A DNA stretch of 8,884 nt from JAADHY01 sp964428935 (GTDB taxonomy: Bacteria > Planctomycetota > Planctomycetia > Planctomycetales > Planctomycetaceae), in assembly GCA_964428935.1 (NCBI GenBank), contig CAYSAG010000212.1:1-8884 (forward strand), in the 5' to 3' direction. This document shows positions 1 to 6,484 of the stretch, piece after piece. The notes below the pieces were generated by a model, which saw nothing but the letters and a program-made list of their open reading frames with translations, was not told where the DNA came from and ran no database searches. Each line of letters begins with the position of its first letter. The first letter of the stretch is position 1. The translations under genes were made by a program, and so were the position numbers.

Positions 1-223
1 GGTTGGGTGCACCGCGTGGCGGCCGGGCGACTCAGGCTGGGCGGACCATTCCGGCGGCAAGAATTTCTGGTCGAGCTGGCCGACACCCCAGTTCGCTGCG
101 TGGACGTGCCTCACTGGGCCGCGCACCGCCCGGCCGTTGTTCCACTTCGCTGGTCTCGCCAGCGTCTGGCTCACCCTACGGTCGACGACGGGAACCGCGC
201 CGCGGCCCACAGCCCGACTTCGT
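1..223. other. Gene-free edge region
   Basis: No convincing gene lies here. A plus-strand frame is open from the left edge to a TGA at 304-306. It is Arg-rich, would overlap the last 80 bases of the well-supported minus-strand gene, and shows no domain I recognise. It could be the tail of a convergent gene entering from the left, but I would not annotate it without a homology match. I see no hairpin plus T-tract that would clearly terminate the minus-strand gene ending at 224. Confidence 0.3.
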
Positions 224-1282
224 TCAGTAGGCGCGCGGGGGTGGGGTCCAGCGGCTGCCGCCGTTCCAGCCTGTCGAGGTGGCTCCGGAACTGGCCGCTC
301 CGGTGAGCGTCGGCGAGGAGCGTGCCGAGGAAGGCGGCCAGGCACCAGCTTGTGCGGCGCGTTGCTGGAGCAAACTTTCCAGACGCCGCAGTTGCTCGGC
401 CTGTTGCTGGAGCTGCCGCTCCAGTTGCTGCACTTGAGCCGCTGGAGGAACGGGGACGGTCGCCGGAGCGGCGGTTGCCGGCGCTGGAGGAGGCGGCGCT
501 GGTCCGGCAGCGGGCGGGGCAAACGGGCCCCGCGGAGACGCACCAGTCCGCACGGTCCCGTAGCCGGGCGCGGTCGCTCCAGCCGGCCAAGCGTTCGCAG
601 GACCACCGGCCGTCCACGCGGGCTGGCTGCCGGAAGCCGACTGAGCCGGCCAGTAGCCGGCCGGGTTGGTCGTTCCGGTCGGCTGAGTGGGGTAGGCGGA
701 AGCGGAGCCGCGCGGGCTGTAGGCCGGTTGCTGAGCAGCCAACGACGCCTGGAAGTCGTACCAAGCCTTCAACCGAGCCAGCTCGCGGGCGTACTGAGCG
801 GCCAAGTCGGCTTGGGAAGTGGAGCTTCCCGGCGGCGGGTTGAGCGACGCGCGGTCCTCGTAGCGGTGCCAGAACTGCTGTGAGTAGGGCATGGCTGGGG
901 AAATTCCCCACTGCCCGGCGGTCGTCGACTGGGCCAGTGCGTGCTTGTAGTTGTACGGACGGAAGTAGCGAAAGCCTCCGTACGCCGGCACGTGCTGAAT
1001 GTAGCCGTGCATCCAGGGAGCGGGAGAGTCGTAAGGGTAGAGCTGCTCGGACCCGCTGCCGCTTCCGTACGTCAAGCCGGCGCCGGGCGCAACGGCTGCC
1101 ATCGGAACGGTGGCCGGAGCCGCTGGCACGGCCGCGGCGGCGGTCGGTGCGGCCGGGTAGCCGAAAGGGACGACGGCGGCTGCCCCGTAGGCCGTGTTGC
1201 CACAGGTCGGACAGCCACCGTAACCCCACTGGCCGACGGCGGCCGCTGCGAAGGTCAGCACGCACACCAGCGTGACGTCCAT
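224..1282 (-). CDS. Exported CxxC protein with aromatic block and C-terminal coiled coil (function unknown)
   Basis: This is a 352-residue protein of unknown function. The start is chosen at 1282 because a perfect AAAGGAGG ribosome binding site lies 6 bases before that ATG; the frame runs upstream to 1648 but has no such site. Residues 1-17 (MDVTLVCVLTFAAAAVG) look like a signal peptide, although the n-region has no basic residue. The predicted mature protein starts near QWGYGG and has a CPTC pair (Cys24, Cys27). An Ala/Pro/Val-rich stretch follows to about residue 70, then an aromatic block (about 82-143) with PYNYKHALAQSTTAGQWG and MPYSQQFWHRYE. Residues 155-182 are probably helical. A Pro/Gly/Ala/Trp-rich linker follows, and residues 282-313 form a Gln/Leu heptad coiled coil (VQQLERQLQQQAEQLRRLES). 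From memory the aromatic block resembles planctomycete hypothetical proteins; I cannot verify that here. It is divergent from the next CxxC gene. An envelope structural or assembly role is inferred only from export and context. Confidence 0.85.
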   Translation of the reverse strand: MDVTLVCVLTFAAAAVGQWGYGGCPTCGNTAYGAAAVVPFGYPAAPTAAAAVPAAPATVPMAAVAPGAGLTYGSGSGSEQLYPYDSPAPWMHGYIQHVPAYGGFRYFRPYNYKHALAQSTTAGQWGISPAMPYSQQFWHRYEDRASLNPPPGSSTSQADLAAQYARELARLKAWYDFQASLAAQQPAYSPRGSASAYPTQPTGTTNPAGYWPAQSASGSQPAWTAGGPANAWPAGATAPGYGTVRTGASPRGPFAPPAAGPAPPPPAPATAAPATVPVPPAAQVQQLERQLQQQAEQLRRLESLLQQRAAQAGAWPPSSARSSPTLTGAASSGATSTGWNGGSRWTPPPRAY

Positions 1283-1288
1283 GTCTTG

Positions 1289-1296
1289 CCTCCTTT
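1289..1296 (-). promoter_or_regulatory. Ribosome binding site AAAGGAGG
   Basis: On the minus strand AAAGGAGG precedes the ATG at 1282-1280 by 6 bases. This near-perfect Shine-Dalgarno sequence fixes the start of the minus-strand CxxC gene. It removes 122 residues of Arg-rich upstream open frame from the gene model. Confidence 0.85.
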
Positions 1297-1693
1297 GACC
1301 GGGGCGAATTGACCGCAGAAGGGAAATGCGACCCGCCGCACCACTCGGCCGCCAGGGACCGGGCTCGCTGCGTCGGGTTGGGACGGCAGTCGTCGCCTTG
1401 CCCGGCCGCTCGGCCAGTGTCGAAGCCCGCCAAGGTGACCGGCTTCTCGGGCACGGCCCGCGGCGCAGCAGCCCCCGCTCGGACGCTCGCGCAGGACGCT
1501 CTCCGGCGCTGGCTCGGAACGTGAGCCGGCCTCGGCGAGCTGGCGGCGCAAAGCCGACGGTCCGTCCAGACTGCACTTTGTCGTCTCTAAGTATCGGCGA
1601 AATTTCCGCCAAGCTCCCCCTTTTCCGCACAAAACCCACGGGCGGCACAAGCCGAAAGGTCGGCGACGGGCGACGAAGAGGCGTGCGAAAACC

Positions 1694-1737
1694 GCTGCGC
1701 GAGCGTCGGTTCGGCTCGGCCCTGGCCGTCGCGCGGC
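1694..1737 (+). repeat. Inverted repeat, 9-bp stem with large loop
   Basis: GCTGCGCGA (1694-1702) can pair with TCGCGCGGC (1729-1737), giving nine pairs including one G-U across a 26-base GC-rich loop. It lies about 130 bases before the start of the CxxC gene at 1871. It may be part of a folded leader, or a chance product of the base composition. Confidence 0.35.
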
Positions 1738-1765
1738 TAAGCTTGCGTAGTCGGTCGGTGTGCGC

Positions 1766-1791
1766 GTCGGCCGGAGACGCTCCAGGCCGAC
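1766..1791 (+). repeat. Bulged hairpin upstream of the 151-residue protein gene
   Basis: GTCGGCC-GGAG, loop ACG, CTCC-a-GGCCGAC forms an 11-bp stem with a single bulged A and a 3-base loop. It ends 79 bases before the ATG at 1871. No T-run follows, so it is not a standard intrinsic terminator. If transcription starts upstream it would fold in the mRNA leader; as DNA it could be a protein-binding site. Confidence 0.5.
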
Positions 1792-1870
1792 AGCCGCGGA
1801 AACCAACCGAAAACTCACGTCTTCGGACTGGGTGTCTGCAAACGTCGAACCAAGGCAGAGGACCGAATCC

Positions 1871-2326
1871 ATGCGCTGGTCGAGAAAGCGAGCGTTGTTG
1901 GTGTTAGGGGCGAGCTTGGTGGGTTTGAGTGTGGCGACCAGCTGCGGAGCAGCGGAAGTGGCTGGGGGCGAGCCTGCAGCGTCTGGGAAGACGGTGGTCA
2001 AACTGGTCGGCTGCTGGGAGTGTGGCGTGACGGGAGGCTACGTGGTGGCGGCGCCAGCCCCCGTCGTGGCGGTCCCGGCCGCTCCGGTGGTTGTCTACCC
2101 GGCGCCGGTTTGGTCTTACTACGCAGTCGGCTACTCCTACGTGCCTTCGCTAATTTACGTGCCCTCCTACGGTTCGCTCTCTAGCATGTATTGGTACCAC
2201 TTCGGGCCGGGCAACTACGGTCCGTCGGGGCTGGGGCACTACCGCTTTCCGTACTACAGCTACCGCCGGCCCTGGTACACGCCGGGCCTGCCGGTGTTCA
2301 ACCGCAACACAGACCTCGTTTGGTGA
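1871..2326 (+). CDS. Small exported CxxC, Tyr/Pro-rich protein (function unknown)
   Basis: This is a 151-residue protein. The ATG at 1871 is preceded by a GAGG purine patch 9 bases upstream and is the only start giving a standard signal sequence. Residues 1-20 show a basic n-region (MRWSRKR) and a hydrophobic core (ALLVLGASLVGLSVA). Cleavage could be after GAA near residue 28. Cys25 sits in TSCG, a poor lipobox, so a lipoprotein is possible but not favoured. The mature part begins with a CWEC pair (Cys48, Cys51). A Val/Ala/Pro stretch follows (about 57-79), then a Tyr/Pro/Gly-rich C-terminus (80-151) with about 18 Tyr and no charged domain core. The order CxxC, V-P-A stretch, aromatic region also occurs in the divergent neighbour. 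I do not recognise a named family. A structural or surface role is inferred from composition and from the secretin downstream. Confidence 0.8.
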   Translation: MRWSRKRALLVLGASLVGLSVATSCGAAEVAGGEPAASGKTVVKLVGCWECGVTGGYVVAAPAPVVAVPAAPVVVYPAPVWSYYAVGYSYVPSLIYVPSYGSLSSMYWYHFGPGNYGPSGLGHYRFPYYSYRRPWYTPGLPVFNRNTDLVW

Positions 2327-2764
2327 GCCGCCGTGCGGGGTTGAAGGCGGTGGTCTGAGCGGTCTTCGGGCGGAACGTGGTTGCATTTCCGCGAGCGGAG
2401 GGAAGGTTGGCTGCGCGCACGCGGGGCCGTCTGGAGCCTGGGAACGTCGCGTCCGAAGGCTCTGTCTTCGAAGCCCTACAACGTCTCGAAACTTAGCTGG
2501 TTTAGCTGTCCCGCATCCTCCGCACGTTGCTCAATTCCTGCCAAATCGTCCTTTCCGGAATTTTCTTTCTGAAGCTTACGGCCCGCTCAACCGATTAATC
2601 ACGAACAGACCGCAAGTGTGGGCAACCGTGCGCTGCGGCCAGGCTCGGGTTCTTGAAGCGGACACGTCTCCTGCGTGCCTGGCCGAGTGCGGGCAATTGT
2701 GAAGGGGGCGACACCTTCCGGACGCACGTCTTGGTCTGTCTGGTACCTATTGGACGGACACCGC
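2327..2764 (+). other. Intergenic region upstream of the secretin
   Basis: These 438 bases have no convincing gene. The part from about 2460 to 2600 is visibly lower in GC than its surroundings and is the likely promoter area of the secretin gene, though no clear -35/-10 pair stands out. It contains a 7-base direct repeat TTAGCTG at 2493-2499 and 2502-2508 (9-base period), the palindrome TTCGAA at 2467-2472, and GATTAATC at 2593-2600. The secretin frame stays open upstream to a GTG at 2675, but no ribosome binding site supports that start. Confidence 0.4.
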
Positions 2765-4837
2765 ATGTCTCAAGCGAAGTCGAACAAGACGCGGCAGCGG
2801 GCCCGCGGCCCAACCGATCGTCTGTTCAAAACGGCCGTGCTGTTGGTGGCCGGGCTGAGTCTGCCGTCGTGGGCGTTGGGTCAGCTTCAGCCTCCACCAC
2901 TCGCTTCACGACAGCCGTCGTACGTGACGCCGGCTTCGGCGCCCGCCGCTCAGCCGCTCCTGGCACCCAACTGGCCTGTGACGACGAGCATGAACGTGCC
3001 GGCCGCTCCGGCCGCCGCCAAGAACGCTCCGACCAACAAACCCCTTCCGCCTCAAATCGCTGCCATGCCTCCGGTACAGGAAGAGTTGAAAGTCATTCAG
3101 CGTCGGAGCCAGCTGATTGTGACGCGGGCCAATGTGGTCCGAATGGCTGTGGCCGATCCGTCCATTGTGGACGTCGTCCAGTACAGCCCGCGCGAAATTG
3201 CCGTCATTGGGCTGGAACTGGGAACGACCACGCTGACCATTTGGTTCGACGACGGCTCGCAACCGCTCATTTACCTGGTCGAGACCATTCGGGACCCGTC
3301 CGAAGAGGAACGGAAGCGGACGGACCTGGGCAAGTTGGAACGCAAGCTGGCGGCCTTGTTCCCGAACAGCAAAGTGCACCTGATTCCGCTGTCGGGCAAA
3401 ATCATTGTCAAAGGTCAGGCCCGCGACAGCGAAGAGGCGGCTCGCATTCTGTCGATTGTCCGCGGCGAGGTCGTTCAGCAGTGGGGAGGGGTGGACAACT
3501 TGAGAGCCGCGTTGGGTCGAAACCAAAACCGGCCCGGCCTGGTCGACGACTTCCTCTCGTCGTACGTGGTCGACATGCTCGAGGTGCCCGGCGACTATCA
3601 GGTGATGCTGCACGTGCGCATTGCCGAGCTGAATCGGTCACAGCTGCGTCGACTGGGCATCGACTGGGAGTGGTTGATTGACAGCGGACGGCACGTGGTC
3701 AGCGGCAGTCTGGGTGGAGTGACGCCGACGTTGACGGGCATTTTCGAGAACGGCGAAATCTCCGTGCTGCTCGACTGGCTCGCCTCGAACGGAACGGCCA
3801 AGATCCTGGCCGAGCCCACGCTGACGGTGCTCAGCGGGCACTCGGCCAGCTTCCTGGCTGGCGGCGAATTTCCGGTGCCGACCATTGTCGGCGTCGACGG
3901 GGCTCAGGGAACCACGACCACGTTCCGCGGTTTCGGGACGTCGCTCATCGTCACGCCCACGGTCCTGGACGGCGATCTGATTCGCATGGAAATCATTCCG
4001 GAGTTCAGTCAAATCAACGAGGACAACGGAAACAACGGCATTCAGGGATTGGACTCGCGTCGGGTGCAGACGACCGTCGAGCTGCGCGAGGGGCAAACGA
4101 TTGTCATTGCAGGGCTCTTGTCTCACACCAGCTCGACCGAAGTAACGCGAATTCCGTTCTTGGGTGAGCTGCCCTTGATTGGTCCGGCCCTGTTCAACGC
4201 GAAGAGGGCCGACCAGGACGAAACGGAGCTGCTGGTGCTGGTCACGCCGGAAATCGTTCGACCAATGGAGCCGGACGAGGTGCCGCCGCTGCCCGGGTTC
4301 TACGTCACTCACCCGACCGACCTGGAGCTATTCTCGTGCGGCATGACCGAGGGAGCTCCGGACATGGGCGTCTACCAGCTGGCACCGTACGGTTCGGCAA
4401 GCGGCGGAGCTTTGGAGGTGGGCTACTCGCGGTTCAACCCTTACCCAACTCCGCCGGTGTACTCGCCCATGCCGTCGCGGTTTGGTCCCGGCGGGTACCG
4501 GGGCGGGCCGGTCGGCGGCGCGACGACGCCGGGCTGGCCGACGCAACCGACCTACCCGGCGACTCCGCAGACGTCTCCGCAGCTGCCGTCGGCGCCGCGC
4601 ACCGGACCTCCGCTCGCGCCAGTGCCCGAGACCGCTCCGCCCGGTTCGTCTGCCTTCTGGCCGCGACGTAGCTCGGTCATGCCGGCCGCAGGGTTCCGCT
4701 GGTGGCGTCCGACCGCCGGCACGTCGAACACCGGACAGGTCAAGCAACTGGGCTACTGGAAGACGAAACCCGAGAAACCCAGCTTGTTGGACCGGCTGCG
4801 CGGACTCGGACGACGTCCGACCGGACTCTGGCAGTGA
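2765..4837 (+). CDS. Tad/CpaC-type outer-membrane secretin with long Pro-rich C-terminal extension
   Basis: This 690-residue protein would form the ring-shaped outer-membrane channel of a pilus or secretion system. The ATG at 2765 gives a clean signal peptide: basic residues 1-20, core TAVLLVAGLSLPSWALG, cleavage near residue 39. The GTG at 2675 would place 30 extra residues ahead of it. An N0-type pilus N-terminal domain spans about 105-177 (LIVTRANVVRMAVADPSIVD), and a BON-like domain about 188-236 (GKIIVKGQARDSEEAARIL). The secretin core spans about 268-500, with NGTAKILAEPTLTVLSG, the FLAGGEFPVP loop, VELREGQTIVIAGLL, RIPFLGELPLIGPALF and ELLVLVTPEIVRP. The PGFYVTHPTDLELFSCG segment after it resembles the tail of CpaC/RcpA secretins. 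Residues about 540-690 are a Pro/Gly/Tyr-rich extension ending in a basic segment. The ribosome binding site is weak (GGACGGA). An OmpA-like lipoprotein follows; no other pilus genes are visible. Family is certain, subtype likely. Confidence 0.95.
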   Translation: MSQAKSNKTRQRARGPTDRLFKTAVLLVAGLSLPSWALGQLQPPPLASRQPSYVTPASAPAAQPLLAPNWPVTTSMNVPAAPAAAKNAPTNKPLPPQIAAMPPVQEELKVIQRRSQLIVTRANVVRMAVADPSIVDVVQYSPREIAVIGLELGTTTLTIWFDDGSQPLIYLVETIRDPSEEERKRTDLGKLERKLAALFPNSKVHLIPLSGKIIVKGQARDSEEAARILSIVRGEVVQQWGGVDNLRAALGRNQNRPGLVDDFLSSYVVDMLEVPGDYQVMLHVRIAELNRSQLRRLGIDWEWLIDSGRHVVSGSLGGVTPTLTGIFENGEISVLLDWLASNGTAKILAEPTLTVLSGHSASFLAGGEFPVPTIVGVDGAQGTTTTFRGFGTSLIVTPTVLDGDLIRMEIIPEFSQINEDNGNNGIQGLDSRRVQTTVELREGQTIVIAGLLSHTSSTEVTRIPFLGELPLIGPALFNAKRADQDETELLVLVTPEIVRPMEPDEVPPLPGFYVTHPTDLELFSCGMTEGAPDMGVYQLAPYGSASGGALEVGYSRFNPYPTPPVYSPMPSRFGPGGYRGGPVGGATTPGWPTQPTYPATPQTSPQLPSAPRTGPPLAPVPETAPPGSSAFWPRRSSVMPAAGFRWWRPTAGTSNTGQVKQLGYWKTKPEKPSLLDRLRGLGRRPTGLWQ

Positions 4838-4997
4838 GTGCGGCCGAGCGTGAGCCGGGCACAGGCGGAGCCGACGGTAACCTTCGGTGAGCGTGGTCTG
4901 ACTGGAGGGACGACGGTCGCCAAAGCCGACCGAAGAACCAACAGGCTGGGAGCCGATGGACGAAGAAAGGTTCCGGCCTACCGGTTCGGAAGAAGTC

Positions 4998-5036
4998 GGG
5001 TCGGCCGAGCGGCTCAGCAAGTCCGCTCCCCGACCC
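4998..5036 (+). repeat. Strong intercistronic hairpin between secretin and lipoprotein
   Basis: GGGTCGG(cc)GAGCGG, loop CTCAGCAAGT, CCGCTC(c)CCGACCC gives 7 plus 6 perfect pairs around a small 2x1 internal loop. It starts 160 bases after the secretin stop and ends 37 bases before the lipoprotein ATG. It is followed by aaacaaacc rather than T residues, so it is not a classical intrinsic terminator. Plausible roles are an mRNA 3'-end stabiliser or processing site that sets the secretin-to-lipoprotein ratio, or a leader structure of the lipoprotein gene. Confidence 0.6.
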
Positions 5037-5073
5037 AAACAAACCCCGCAGCCAACACGAAGGACGGTGGCAC

Positions 5074-5655
5074 ATGGGCAGAACGGGAAGGTTCGCCGGC
5101 TGGGTTCTGGCATTGGTCTGGAGCAGTCTTGTGTGCGCCGGCTGCTTCAAGCCGACCATTACGTTCGTTCCGACAAGTTTGGCCATGCGTCGGTCGCTGG
5201 CCATTCCAGACACCCTTCCGCTGGGGAGCGTCATTCGGGCCCACTACGAAGCCATGGAGACCAACGGCGAGGCGGGCGACTTCATCATTTACCGCCGCGA
5301 GTTCGTCGACAACACGGCCGAGCTGACTCCGGACGGCAAGGACCACATTCTCGAAATCGCCGCTCGAATGCGTTCGGCTCCGTTCCCGGTCATTGTGGAA
5401 CGCAGCGAGAACAACTCCGACCCCGAACTGGACCAACTTCGCCGCAACCTGGTCGCCCAAATTCTGACCGACTTGGGCAACCCCGACGCTCAGCAACGAA
5501 CCATTGTGGCTCCGCCCTACGGGCGCCCGCTGGCCGGCACCGAGGCAGTGGCCGACTACTACCAGTTCATTGGGTCCCGAGGCTACTACGGCAATTACTA
5601 CAATCAGAGCGGCTACGCGAACCGGTCAGCCACGGGCGGATTTTTCACGTACTGA
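5074..5655 (+). CDS. OmpA-like outer-membrane lipoprotein, candidate secretin partner (CpaD position)
   Basis: This is a 193-residue protein. The ATG at 5074 has AAGGA 9 bases upstream. Residues 1-23 (MGRTGRFAGWVLALVWSSLV + CAG) form a lipoprotein-type signal with Cys24 as the likely lipidated residue; the box reads CAGC, with Cys instead of Leu at -3. Residues about 68-160 resemble an OmpA-like alpha/beta fold: a strand (GDFIIYRREF), a helix after LTPDGKDHILEIAARM, a strand PFPVIVE, and a helix DPELDQLRRNLVAQILTDLG at the place of the family's peptidoglycan-facing helix. The C-terminus is Tyr/Gly/Asn-rich (YYGNYYNQSGY). It follows the secretin on the same strand across 236 bases. In Tad loci the gene after cpaC is cpaD, a lipoprotein that I recall as having OmpA-like features, so this may be its counterpart, helping the secretin assemble or anchoring it to the cell wall. 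Function is inferred. Confidence 0.85.
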   Translation: MGRTGRFAGWVLALVWSSLVCAGCFKPTITFVPTSLAMRRSLAIPDTLPLGSVIRAHYEAMETNGEAGDFIIYRREFVDNTAELTPDGKDHILEIAARMRSAPFPVIVERSENNSDPELDQLRRNLVAQILTDLGNPDAQQRTIVAPPYGRPLAGTEAVADYYQFIGSRGYYGNYYNQSGYANRSATGGFFTY

Positions 5656-5925
5656 GCGGCGCGGGCGGGCGGTTCTCACGTCGCGGCTCTGGGCCCGCCT
5701 GACCGCCTTGAGCAACGGCACTTCCTTCAGCAGAACCGCTTGGTGCTGAAGTCGCCGCGCCCTCAAAGCTCTTGAACAGACGACGTTGTCTTCGCGCTCG
5801 AACGCCACACGCTACGAAGACCGCGCCGGGCCGTGGGAATCCCGTCAAAGCGGTTGACGCCGGCGTTCGTCGAGCAACGGCTCTTCCGCGTCGCTGGCTG
5901 GTTCGCCTCAGTTCTGTCCGCGCGA

Positions 5926-5965
5926 GCCGAGTGAGCGCGAGAGGGGAATTCGTCGGCTTTTTTTT
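5926..5965 (+). terminator. Possible weak intrinsic terminator with T8 run
   Basis: GCCGA (5926-5930) can pair with TCGGC (5953-5957), followed at once by eight T residues (5958-5965), the longest T-run in the window. The 22-base loop can form a further CGAG/TTCG stem that stacks on the 3' arm. The stem is short. The site lies about 270 bases after the lipoprotein stop and could end that transcript or a small RNA. Confidence 0.35.
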
Positions 5966-6041
5966 CAGGCATTCGCGAGCTTGGAGTGAGCGGACGTGGG
6001 CGATGGAGCCGGCTCGCACACAGACCGCCAGCGGCCATGGC

Positions 6042-6063
6042 GGAGCGTGGCGTCCACGGCTCC
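6042..6063. repeat. Bulged hairpin, 9-bp stem, 3-base loop
   Basis: GGAGC-GTGG, loop CGT, CCAC-g-GCTCC makes nine pairs with one bulged G on the 3' side. The design (1-base bulge on the 3' arm, 3-base loop) resembles the hairpin at 1766-1791, though the sequences differ. No T-run follows. Role unknown. Confidence 0.4.
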
Positions 6064-6316
6064 ACGACCTCCTGAATGAGCCTTCGTACCCCACTGGCCT
6101 AGGCAACCGCCTCGGGCTTCGCAATTTTTCCGGACGGGCCCCCTCGTCGCTGCTGGCGGCGTTTCACCACCGTCGAATCCAGGCCAGTACGCACGGGCTG
6201 CTGTGTTCAATCCTGCGACAAACTGCTGCCAAATCGACAACCTGGACGGAACACACTGCCACAGCACGGCATCTAATTTGTTGCGCCGCCGATCGGGCCT
6301 CTGTGAACGTCCGGAA

Positions 6317-6334
6317 GGCCGCGGAGCCGCGGCC
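6317..6334. repeat. Perfect 8-2-8 inverted repeat
   Basis: GGCCGCGG-AG-CCGCGGCC is an uninterrupted symmetrical sequence about 340 bases before the sigma-factor start. It could be a dimer binding site in DNA or a very stable short RNA hairpin. High local GC raises the chance of a coincidental match. Confidence 0.4.
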
Positions 6335-6484
6335 GGGCTCGGTGCCGCATGCGAACGTTTCCGGCTCGGCTGCGCGATGACCGTTTTCAAGCCGGTGGCT
6401 TCGCCATTGTGGGCGAAAAGTGTCTAGTTTGTGGGCTTTTGCAAAATGTGCTTTTTCGTCCAGAAGAACGCGTAACTTTTGGCA

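Larger units (their letters stand above)
1283..1870. other. Divergent intergenic region with two hairpins
   Basis: These 588 bases separate two divergent genes for exported CxxC proteins. All open frames here are Arg/Ala/Pro-rich and look like by-products of high GC. Promoters for both genes should lie here, but I could not assign convincing -35/-10 pairs. A short lower-GC patch around 1571-1630, including GGCG(aaatttc)CGCC at 1596-1610, is the most promoter-like part. Two potential hairpins sit on the side nearer the plus-strand gene and are listed separately. Confidence 0.5.

Noticed and set aside
1596..1610. Short inverted repeat GGCG-AAATTTC-CGCC in the divergent gap
   Set aside because: Only 4 bp per arm, which is expected often by chance. 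Noted in the region description only.
1283..1648. N-terminal extension of the minus-strand CxxC gene to 1648
   Set aside because: The ATG at 1282 has a perfect ribosome binding site and starts a signal peptide. The extension is Arg-rich and would bury that signal.
1255..2001. Minus-strand open frame of 248 codons across the divergent gap
   Set aside because: It overlaps both well-supported CxxC genes, has no ribosome binding site, and has the Arg/Ala/Pro composition of a GC-driven shadow frame.
2675..2764. Upstream GTG start of the secretin
   Set aside because: No ribosome binding site precedes it, and it would put 30 residues in front of a normal signal peptide that begins at the ATG at 2765.
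4956..5702. Plus-strand open frame of 248 codons overlapping the lipoprotein gene
   Set aside because: Its first 35 residues look moderately coding, but it then reads the lipoprotein gene in another frame, is Arg/Gly/Ser-rich, and its start region contains the strong hairpin at 4998-5036.
5772..6380. Plus-strand open frame of 202 codons in the 1-kb gap
   Set aside because: Arg-rich, no ribosome binding site, no recognisable domain, and competing open frames on the other strand cover the same bases.
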